Part shown: in pieces, positions 1-10,600 of the stretch
Layout: each line of letters begins with the position of its first letter
How positions within the stretch are numbered: position 1 is the stretch's first letter
Source of the DNA: Astrothelium macrocarpum
Lineage: Eukaryota > Ascomycota > Dothideomycetes > Trypetheliales > Trypetheliaceae
NCBI GenBank assembly: GCA_021030915.1
Contig: JAGEMR010000118.1
Coordinates: 28,473 to 92,472 of the forward strand
DNA: 64,000 nucleotides
Reading direction: 5' to 3'
Made by a program: the position numbers and the translations under genes
The notes under the pieces: model-generated
The model's input: the letters and a program-made list of their open reading frames with translations, nothing else
The model's database searches: none
Told to the model about the DNA's origin: nothing

Positions 1-1
1 A

Positions 2-481
2 GGCACCATCCGCGACAACCTCATCCTCGGCCTGCCGCACGCCGACCGCATCTCCGACAAGGACATCGAAGACGCGTGCGACGCCGCGCAGATCCATGCC
101 TTTGTTTCTTCGCTCCCTGCGGGATACGCCACGCATCTCACGGCCGGCACACATGCGTCATTGTCTGGCGGCCAGAAACAGCGGATTTGTATCGCGCGCG
201 CGCTGTTGCGCAAGCCGAGACTCTTGCTCCTCGACGAGGCGACGAGTTCTCTGGACTCACAGAATGAAGGCCTGGTGCAAGCGGTGATTGAGAAGGTGGC
301 GAGGCAGGGCGATGTTACGGTGGTGGTTGTGGCGCATAGGCTGGCGACTGTGCAGGGCTGTGATCGGATCGTGGTGTTGGGGGATGAAGGGAAGGTGTTG
401 GAGGAGGGCGGGCATGGCGAGCTGTTGAAGAAGAGGGGGACGTATTGGGGGATGTGTCAGGCGCAGGCGCTGGATAGGTGA
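2..481 (+). CDS. ABC transporter, C-terminal nucleotide-binding domain (5' truncated by window edge)
   Basis: The window opens inside the last ATP-binding cassette of an ABC transporter. Reading frame 2 is open from the first base to a TGA at 479-481. It shows the signature motif LSGGQKQR (codons near 158-181), the Walker B stretch LLLLDEATSSLD with its catalytic Glu, and the H-loop in VVVAHRL. Spacing and the short tail after the H-loop fit the second NBD of a full-length ABCB (MDR/Ste6-type) exporter, which would use ATP to move hydrophobic compounds or peptides across a membrane. The Walker A motif and the membrane domains lie outside the window, so substrate and subfamily are inference. 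The coding part is strongly GC-rich compared with the DNA just downstream. Confidence 0.9.
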   Translation, partial: GTIRDNLILGLPHADRISDKDIEDACDAAQIHAFVSSLPAGYATHLTAGTHASLSGGQKQRICIARALLRKPRLLLLDEATSSLDSQNEGLVQAVIEKVARQGDVTVVVVAHRLATVQGCDRIVVLGDEGKVLEEGGHGELLKKRGTYWGMCQAQALDR

Positions 482-1255
482 TGATGGGGGGAGTAGGTGA
501 GGTATCTAATCTCAGCTTTTTTGTATGCGTGTATGATAGGTGAATGTCTTTCCATACATAGAACTTATGAAAATCTCTAAAGACTTTTACTTTGTCGGCG
601 GAGAGACTGGTTTGTGACTGCCTACTATCGTGTTCATTTGTCAAATACTTGTTCGATGGTGGGCAACTTGTTGTGATTGTAGTCCTCCTTGTACTTGAGG
701 TTGACTCTAGTCGCCAGACTTGCACTTACTTAGCCGCATTGCTCGTATCGTACAGCAATAGCCTTGAGCGACATTTCGGCAAAAAAATTAAATAATAAAA
801 TAACAATAAGATATGACATGCAAGGATACCAAGCTGAGCGGCCCTTGCTCTACGCTGTGAGTTGTGATCCTGATCTACAAGATAATCAAGTGATGAGCAT
901 CCTGCTCAGCCGAGCTTGACTGTCTTACCCCAAGTGAGAACGTCCTTGAAGACGACTGATCATGTAACATTTCTCGCATGAAAATGCCAGACCACTCTGG
1001 AAAAACATCTGAATTCATGTTGATTGGAAAGTAGGTAGGCTACGTTGGATTGCGCTATTCATGATATAGCTACAAATGTCATCATCAGCTACTCGAGCGG
1101 CCTCTCTCCGTCGAATGCCACTGAGCTGTAGCTCGATCTCCGGTGATCAGCATGCTATTATTGTCGCAATTAATGGCTACACTGAGAAAAATGGGAACTA
1201 CTATCTGACTACACTTGGGTATGTCCTGCAACCACAATACTAGAACTTTTCAGTA
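482..1255. other. Intergenic, no gene seen
   Basis: The 774 bp between two converging genes (the ABC transporter and the TPP1-like gene) carry only short chance frames. AT-rich tracts near 780-805 could serve as 3' processing signals. I see no RNA gene or repeat. Confidence 0.5.
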
Positions 1256-4169
1256 TCACAGACGCCATTTCATGACATCAATTCGTTTTGAAGGCAGTCG
1301 CACAATGCCGTCCCTATCACTGATCGTCCCCAAACGCCCGTTCACCGACTTTAACTTCGCATATGCCCTAGCGTATTCCTTGAACGGCGCATTGCGATCC
1401 TTCCAAACCTCGCAGGTCTCACCTTTCGATTCTACCAGTCCTTCCACCTGTTCTTTGGTTCTTTTCTTCATTCTTGTCTTCATTCGTGCATCCGCCTTTA
1501 ATGATGAGTTTGTCGTGTTATATGGAGCATGGACTGAAGACATCTTTGGAGCAATTTTATCACCGGACTGACGATGGCCTGGAGTATTCACACCGTTTAA
1601 ATCATTAAAGTCACTCACATCGACAAGTTTCTGCTTCCCAATGTCTCTAGATGACTCTGCAGGGTGTTTTAGCTCTGTCTGTGTTTTCGATGGTCGAGAT
1701 TCTGCGATCTTCGTAGAGTCGCCTGCCTTACCTTGGTCTTTGATGTTCCCCACTGAGAGACGCGTGGACAGGCCAGAATTGTGCGTAGTGAATTGCTCCA
1801 GCGCTGACTTTAATGTCGCTGGACCAATAATGCGTTGCCTGACGATAGGCTCCTCGATATCATCGTTGTAATAATCTTCATATGCCACAGGATCTTCCCC
1901 CTCGGCAGCCACTTCTGCAAGGTATGGTACATAGTCTGTCTTGTGTCTGATAATAAAGTCATCCCACAGCGACCGATGCTGGGCTTTGCCTTGTGATTGC
2001 AATGTCGCAAGCTTTTTGCACAAATTATAGAAATGCTTGCGATCGCCCTTATATTCTGAGTACGTCATAGCGAATCGTTCAAAGACGTCCACGCCTTCTC
2101 GTTGCTGTTCTGCTCCAGTGACTAAGTGAGAATGAGGGACTGAGCTCGAATTTGCCGTGCTTTCTGATTTTCTCGATCGTCGTAAATCTTCAGCTTGGGG
2201 ATCACGACTTTTGGAAGACTGGGATGATTCAATGCGTGAGGCAAGATTTGAGCGTCCATTCGGCTCAAGTGAGTTTGAGTGAGGTGAACGCTCATTGTCA
2301 ACTCGGGACCGGACGGTACGACTGGGTTGAGCAGAAGGCTTCCCGCGTCGAGGGGCTGGTGAAGCTTGAGCTGATCTAATGGTAGGAGAAGATTTCCGAT
2401 GTGGAGGGGTTGGTGAAACTTGCGCCAAGCTGGTGATGTCAACGACGCGAGATGGCGAAGATGCTTTATTGCGAGAATGAGAGTCTATTAAATCGGCAAA
2501 GAACTTCTTTCGTTCTAACTTGTACTTGACCGCGTTTTGACTGAGTTGTGGGCTTGATCTTTCTACCTGAACTGATTGTAATGTTTTCGTCCTCTTCTGT
2601 GTAGATCCGGATGGAAGATTTTCTGCGGGGCGTTTCGTCCTCGAAGGCATACTGTTGTGCTTTCGAGGTTCGGGTGAAGGCTGATGATCCATTTCGAAAG
2701 CCGATTGACCATCAACTTGCGCATCTGGAAGTAACTTTTTGCCTCCCGGTTGCCGTAGAGACCAATCGATGATAGAGATGTCACTGGATGACTCTGTGTG
2801 CGGTGAGTCTGGACGTTCTCTATCGACAGGTAGGCTGGAATGCTCAACTTGCAAGTGATTAGATTCATCGTCACTATTGACGAGCACTGGCTGTTCTTGG
2901 CTGGGATTTAATTTGGTTGATAGTGATTGCATTAATTGTGAGGGGGATTTTTTAGCAACATCTGGTGGACTAGTGTCAGGTGGAAGGGGATCGACAAATT
3001 TGTGAGGAGGGGATGAGGGCCATTCAGCAGAGGGAAATCGTTGATTCTGGTCCTCTTCGAACTGTTCCAGTTCTAGCACTTGTTTGGAATCAGCATCATT
3101 TCCAATCCTATCGTTGTCAATCGCAGTATCGTTACGGACTGGTTGATTGTCATCCAGTAGTTGGACTTCCTGGTGGTGATGCTGAACCTGCTTCTCGGTT
3201 GCTGCATTGAGCTGTTTGAGTATTTGAAGTGGAATATTTGCGATAGGAAAGCGCTTCCCAGGCTCTGGAGGGTACCAAGATTCTTGACGATTCAAAAGTG
3301 ATTTCTGATCTTTTGGAACTTCGATAAAAGAACGACAGATGTCGACGTCAGCCCACCATGCCAAGCATCCAGACTTTCCCGAATCATCGGTTTTAGGTTT
3401 TGAATTGAGTAGAGAAATAGCATCCGATGGCCGTTCCTTTGCATCTGCTGCTTTTGCATTCAGTGAAGCTGACTCTCGCTTAACTAGTTCTTCAGAAGAA
3501 TCCCCTGAAGACTTTCGTCCTGAAGTAGGCTCTCGTATGTTCTGTGTTCTCTCATGAACTTTTGCTTCATCAGAACTATTAGGCAAATTGATGACTGTCT
3601 CCAATAATAGCGCAATCGGTTGTTTGGATGAAATTGGCAGTGGTAAGCCATAGGCGGATTCTCCGACACGTCCTTTTAGCCATTTCAACTGACCCACGGC
3701 AAGCGTAATTTGATTGTCGAGGTCTGCAGACAGTGCCAAAACGGTGCTAAACGACGATATTTTGAAGATGCACCCTTTCAGCTGTACTAAAGCTCTCATG
3801 TGCTTCTTTTCGAATGCCTCCGCAAGATCAGGGGAAAATGTTGCGCTGCAATAAGACCTGCTATCAGAAATGCACGCCCTGATGGGATTTTCGAATGAAA
3901 AGAACTGCAGATTTTCAGCACAACCATAGACTCGTGCGATGAAAGAGCTTCAGATTCAAGCATACTTTTATAATTTGTACAAAGCTTTTACCAAGCTTTG
4001 AGCAGTCTGGGTATGTACAAACATTAGATCCTTTAGCCTGAACACGAGGGCTGGTCGAATCATTGCCACTTGTCTGTTGGCTATGATTGTTTGACTGTTT
4101 CCACTGTACAATTGCTTCGAGTTCTTTCTCCATCATTGATTCTAGCCATGGCCGAAGCTCGTTGGCCAT
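1256..4169 (-). CDS. Shelterin TPP1/Tpz1-like telomere protein
   Basis: Two exons, 4169-3966 and 3904-1256, joined over a 61 bp intron (GTATGC...CTGCAG), give about 950 residues. The N-terminus has a short Trp-Leu segment (ELRPWLESMMEKEL), then after the splice an OB-fold-like region with FVQIIK, a region of alternating polar and aliphatic residues, and VQLKGCIFKISSF. This order resembles the fungal TPP1/ACD/Est3-type OB fold that bridges Pot1 to double-strand telomere proteins and recruits telomerase. The rest is long, low-complexity and rich in Ser, Pro, Lys and Arg, as expected for a disordered linker. A small conserved-looking segment follows near residues 690-800 (VFERFAMTYSEYKGDRKHF). 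The family call rests on the N-terminal pattern only. The gene is divergent from FAB1. Confidence 0.6.
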
Positions 4170-4633
4170 GCTGAATGTGGAGGAGACGTAAACACATCTT
4201 AGAACACAACACCAAACGAACAGAAGGTCCGTAAGCAGGAATAACGCGTCGAAATCGAGAAGATGCCCGTGTAGGAATTGACCCGTTCAAGCCAGCTCCA
4301 GTATTGTATTGTATGTAGGAGGGTTGCCGATGACGCGCGGGGAAGACGCGACTGAGTCCCCGCGATCCTTTGTCATCTCCAACATTTCTCCACTGTGTCC
4401 CTCTCCGGCAGAGCGAAAAACACTGCAAAGTTATGAGCCACGATGAGTGGCAATATTTCGTTTCTTTTGACCCTGAACTTGTCTTTTCCGCTTAGCACCT
4501 TCGCAAAGTCAAGCAGCAAACGCCTTCATATGTAACCTGTTCAGGATTCACTGGTGAATTCTGCAATCTTCCGCCACTTCCTTCCTCCAGTTGTCATTCT
4601 TGTCAGTTCCAAATGGCAAGAGAATGATATCAA
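4170..4633. promoter_or_regulatory. Divergent promoter between the TPP1-like gene and FAB1, with an MCB-type element
   Basis: The 464 bp between the two start codons must drive both genes. It holds ACGCGT at 4244-4249, a perfect MluI cell-cycle box, about 75 bp upstream of the TPP1-like start, and further ACGCG/CGCGG clusters near 4330-4365. In yeasts MBF binds this motif in G1/S genes. Its role here is inference from position and sequence. Confidence 0.35.
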
Positions 4634-7600
4634 ATGGCCACGAAACTTCCGCCGGACGCTCCTAGTCCTTCAAGCTCATCAACACGTCTTCCGCTGGTTG
4701 GTCGTGTGTCTAGGAGAGGATCGTTGGCATCGCTCTATTCTCCAGCCTCCTTGGATAAGGACAAGCTTGCCCAAACTCTAGATCAAATTCACAGCTCGGC
4801 CTCACAGTCACAAGCCCTTACCACCTTTCACGAGTTTGCCTCTCCACCTTCTTCATCTTCCACTGGAGACGGGAAGACCTTTGCAGATGATATACAGGGT
4901 GGCTTGAGTGGCCTTTATACGAAATTCAGGGCCTCTGTCAGTGCTGCAAAGGATGTTGTTGCCCCCAGTTCTCCCTCGAAATCAGTCGTAAATGGAAACG
5001 GTGCTCCGAAAGGCCCCCCCATATCTCGAAATCTCAAGCCCCCCAAGCGTCTGAATCCAGACGTTTCTTCTCCCGTCGTCGTTTCCACATCGAGCTCGCG
5101 CATACAATCACCAATCGACTCTCGATTGGGTGATATCAAAATACAGAATCCGAACCCTGCTGATGCCTTGCATCGTGCTCTTCTCAATGAAGGAATTACC
5201 ACCGATTCAGCTTCCTCGATTTCTTCACACGGCAACGATGGCATGAGCATGAGTTTGGATGGCACAAGATTGTCGTTAGCAACAGATGGAAGAGAACAGC
5301 ATATACGAGAATCAAGTCTGAAGTCTGAAAGTGGAAGCACGCAATTGCCTGCGTATGGCAAACATGCACGGCCATTGTCTGCTGAGCACGAAGGGCTCTC
5401 CGAGACATTGTCGACTGGCGCAACCCTCGTCAAGGAACATCAAACGAACCTCTCCAGGTTAAGCAACGGATTGCGACAGGACAGTGGAGTCGAGCCGAAG
5501 CCCCGTGGGAGACCAAAGGTCTCTGTTACTTCTACAGATGGTGAAGATATGGTTGCGGTTAACGATTTCGAGAAGACTTCGCTCGAGGAAAAACCCGTCT
5601 ATCCGCAGCAGAGGACGATGAGTTCGGATAAGATTGGGGGTTATCGGCATCCAGAAAAAGGTGCACCAGCTCTCAATGAAGTGACAATGAAGTCCCCGCC
5701 CTTTTCTTTTCCTCCATTAGAAGATTCCCTCGACCCAGAGCAGAATCAAGATAGGCCCCCAATGTTACAAATTAGTCAATCTCATCTTCCTGGGTTTCAG
5801 CCTTCAACAGCTTCTTCGGCCGATGGAACTGAGTTAGGATCAGCAAGTACCGTTTCCAAGCGAATACTCCCAGAAAGCCCTTCGCTCGAGGAGCATGTTC
5901 GTAAATCTCACATTCACCAACAGCCAAATTCGCCAGGTCGCAAAAAGCTACTGGATAAACGATTCTGGATGAAAGATGAAAATGCCAAGGATTGCTTTTA
6001 TTGTGGAGATACTTTCTCTACCTTTCGCCGTAAGCATCATTGTAGAATATGTGGACAAATATTCGATGCCAAATGTACCAGTCTTCTTCCTGGAAGACTA
6101 TTCGGTCAATCTTCTACGGTCCGCATCTGTAGGCCGTGCGAAAAGATCATCAGCGGCAATGACGACGACTCTTCGAACGTTTCAGAAAGCGAGAATGAAT
6201 CTCATACGAATGCGGAATACAAGCAAATACCCTACCCTAGGGGAGGCGCAAGTGGTGACGGTAGGCCAAGAAGTTCTCGCGATTATAGAGGCTTCCAAGT
6301 TCAACATGACCATCAAAATATGGCAACGCCTGTAATGGGAATTCCAGTATCACGTCGTACTGGCGATAACAGGAGGAGCTCTGCAATCCTTGAATTTGAA
6401 GGACAACCAATGCTTGCACGACCAAGTTCGTCAAGATCTTTGCGCTCGATTAGTGGCAGACCACGATCCTCAAGCCACAAGCGCCACTATTCACGTCATC
6501 AGCATGTAAAGTCATGGAGATCAAATGACGAAAAGGCTCCGTTCCAAAGAAATCCAGGGGAAGAGCCTAACAAACGTGCTGGACTTCTCGCCTTCCATAA
6601 TGACAGCATCATCGACCCCGACTTGGCGCCCTTCATGTCCGATGATAATTCAAGTGGGGATGATGAATCTACCATATTCACAACCATGGAGAAAGGATCT
6701 CCAAACATGCCAAATAACGAGAATGATAGGAATGCCCTCAGTGGGTTACTTGCTGGATTAAGAAAAGGTCGCTCAAGAGCAGGCGAACGGAGTAATGCTC
6801 TTTCTAATCTTGGTACGCGTGATGCCGATAGCGCTAGCTTAGGAGGCCGGCCAGTACCCCGGCATCAGCGCAGGCGGAATCTGAGTGCTGGAAGTCTATC
6901 TCATTCGAACCGGCCCTCTCCCAAGCGAAGCAAAAGCAATAGCCTTTTGAGAAGCTTCGGCCTGGGCGCTGGTGACATCCCTGGCGGGTCACCGTTGACA
7001 CTTCAATCTCTGGCTGGCTCTGGTCCTGGACTGTCAAAACTAAAGCGGAGCTCTTCAATGCGTGGTTCACGGGCTCCTGCAATGGAACTAAATGCGGCTA
7101 GCATGCAACATGTCAGACGCCTTTTAAAGCAAATGTTGCGAGATGCAGAAATTTCGCGTGTTCATCACTGGGAAAACGCCTTGATACCTATCCTACTGCA
7201 ATGCACTGATGATGTTGATCCAAACGTTCAGAGCGGAGACGACATTGATATCAGGCATTATGTTAAACTCAAAAAAGCACCTGGAGGTAGCCCAGGTGAT
7301 ACTTCTTACGTCTCTGGTGTCGTCTTCACAAAGAACGTTGCCCTAAAGAGTATGCCCCGGAGTATTATGACGCCCCGAATCATGATTGTATCCTTTGCCA
7401 TTGAGTATGCCCGGCATCACCAACATTTCATGAGCTTGGAACCTGTAATTGCTCAGGAAAGGGAATATCTCAAAAATGTAGTTAGCCGGATAAAAGCGCT
7501 GCAACCAAAAGTACTCCTTGTACAACGGAGTGTCTCTGGACTGGCTCTCCAATTCTTAAACGAAGCGAATATTGCTGTCGTGTACAACATCAAGGAGTCT

Positions 7601-10600
7601 GTGCTGAACGCCGTGTCTAGATGTACACAGACTCGAATCATATCTTCGATCGACAGACTCGCCATCGAGCCAACGCATCTAGGTAAATGTGAAAGCTTTG
7701 ATGTCAAGACTTACGTACATGATGGCATCAAAAAATCTTACATCTACATCTCTGGGTGCGAGCCCCGATTAGGTTGTACGATTGTTCTCCGTGGAGCCAA
7801 GAAACATCATCTGCAACGTCTCAAAGCTATTACGGAGTTCATGTGCTATGTCGTCTACAACCTGAAGCTTGAGACTTCATTAATGCGAGACGAGTTCATA
7901 TCGATACCATCAACTATTGTAAGCGAGACACTGTCTCCTACGGCTTGTTCCGATCACAAGTGTCAGCAAACAGCTCTTCTTGCATTTCCAGCCGAGGAGA
8001 AAGGTGCTGATTCCAAAATGAACTCGACCATTGGGCATGTTCCGCAGGACGAAGAACATGAGTCTGTAAATACGACCGACAGTGTGGCTCATGCGCTCCA
8101 GCCAACTACAACAACTTCGTCCACAGAAAAAGATGCGTTCCATAGAGCAGACGAGGAGCCAATACCAGATGATGTGCCTCCACCATCATATTACAGCGAT
8201 ATGGTTGAGAAGCACAAAACGCGTGTCTTGTCTTCATCTCCTTTTGTGCAATTCATGCTCCCTTATTTGCTTATGAGATCTCGAGAGCAAGAAAGACGGC
8301 TCGCACATTTGAAAAGACTTAGGGACGAATACGATCCCAATAGACATGAATCCGAAGAACACCAGTCAACTCAGAAGTTTGAGCTGGTCAAGCCTGAAAT
8401 GGTGCATGGTCCTCTGCAGCGCGCTTCCAAGGGTGTTCGCGAATTCCTATTCGCAGTGTACGATTCTGAGTTTGAAAAAGCTATGCATTTCTATGTCACC
8501 CAAAAGCGTCAGTGGGAGTCTTATATCACTGCTAATGTCAATCTCTTCGATCCGTTGGCACACCAAAACATTGCCGTACTGTATTCCCTGGTATCGACAA
8601 TTACATCGGTACCCTGTGCCGGACCGGGTATAATTGCCCTTGGGTTCTACGGCGATCATGAGTATGATTCCGATGGTATATTTGACGCTGACTGCACACT
8701 GGGCCAATACGTGGAAGATCTTTGCTACGGTGCAAGCGATGTCTGCAAAGCCAATGGTTGCGGGAAACGCATGTACGACCACCACCGACAATACGTGCAT
8801 GGCGACGGTCAGGTTAGTGTTTTCGTGGAAAAATACCCTTCAAAGTTTAAAGGCTTGGAACAAACAATCTTGATGTGGAGCGTCTGTCGCATTTGCGCCC
8901 AAGAAACTCAAGTCATTCCAATGTCGGAAAACACGTGGCGCTATTCATTTGGCAAATATCTGGAGCTGTCATTCTGGAGTAGTCCACTACATGCAAGAGC
9001 TGGCGTGTGCCCGCATGACATCCATCGCAATCACGTCCGGTATTTTGGATTGCAAAACATTGCACTTCGACTACAGTACGACTCTGTATTACTCTACGAG
9101 GTAGTCGTACCGAGGCCAACAATCACATGGAAAGTCGATCACGATCTTGGTGTCAAGAATGAGCAGTACATTAAATTTCAGGAGCGCCTTAACCGATTTA
9201 TGACGTCCGTCAAAGCGCGATTAGAGGGCATCAACGTCGAGAGTGTTGCAGGTGAGAAGGCCGATGCTTGCGCAGCAGAACTTGACAGACTGCTCAAACG
9301 CGCAAATGAAGATCACGACTTTCTCACGCGCAAGCTGCAAGACAAGTATATGAATGCAAAGTTCTATGAAGTCATTCCCATGAATCGAGCTGTCCGGGCA
9401 ATGTGGGAGAAAGCCCTTGAATGGGACGATGCTTTTGTAGCCTTTGAGCACGATTTCTTTCCATCTGAAAAAGACATTCGCCGTCTTGCTGCCTTGCAGT
9501 TGAAACGACTCTTCATCGAACGTAGCTCATCCGCTTCATCTCTGACCTCGCTTGAAGACCCCGACACAGACACTGAAACTCCAAACGAAAAAGGCTTGCA
9601 GGTCAACGAGAAGGGCATTCCGGCCGGTCACATGTCGGTTGAAAAAGCGCGAGACATGATGACATCGGTCGTCGAAGAAGATTCCGCCGCAACCAAATCA
9701 ACTCAACAAAGTGAAGACAGCCCAACCAAAAGCCGAGCATCTGGTGATAGCCATGTCTCAAGTATTCCAGAGGCCATTGAAGAGTTACCTTCAGCCACGC
9801 CTCAAATGCACGCGGTCGAGCGTGAGGAAGTCCGTCATCTCGACCTCGCGGTACCATCAAGTGCCCCTGGGAATGCACCGAGTACCGCGTCAATCCAAGA
9901 TACTCTCTCTTCACCAACGTCTATCAGCCCTCAAACAACACGAGACTCTCGGGTTTCACTTGATAGCCCTGTGATGCAGCCGAGCCCGCTAGACAAAAGT
10001 GTGGTTGAGCGTTTGGAGCAGCTTGAGAATGAAAATGATGCTAGTCAATTGCAGACCGTAGCAGAGTCCAAAATACCCAGGTTAGCCGACAACCATAAGC
10101 GCCGCAGTTTCGGAGCACCTGCTCCACCTCTATTGAGGGCCCTATCTCACCCTGTTAAGAGTCTGCATAAAGAGGGTAACAATGCATCTACAACTGGTAT
10201 AGCGCTCTCGTCTGGCCCTGTTACGGCAGCTCTTTCCAACCTTCAAGCCGAAAACCCGTCTCAAGCACCATCTATGATCAAGAGCACAGAACACACATTC
10301 ACTGATCGCATTGGCACAAACACCATTAAAGCTGGGAAGCTGTTGACTCAGTCGTTAATACCCCGTTCAATTCATGGTAAAAGGTTTGAATCCAAAGTCT
10401 CTACCTTGGCCAAGCACTTTGAGCAGCTCAGTCGAGAGTTTGAAAAGGAGAGATTAAAGGAAAGAAAACAGCGCACCGCACGCAACCGACAGTCTCGGTT
10501 ATATCCAATTGCTTCTTCAAAGCCCGTCGTTGAAGTCTACAAAGATGCGAAAGAAGCCTTGCAGGACAAAGACCCTGCAGACGACGAGCCAACCAATACA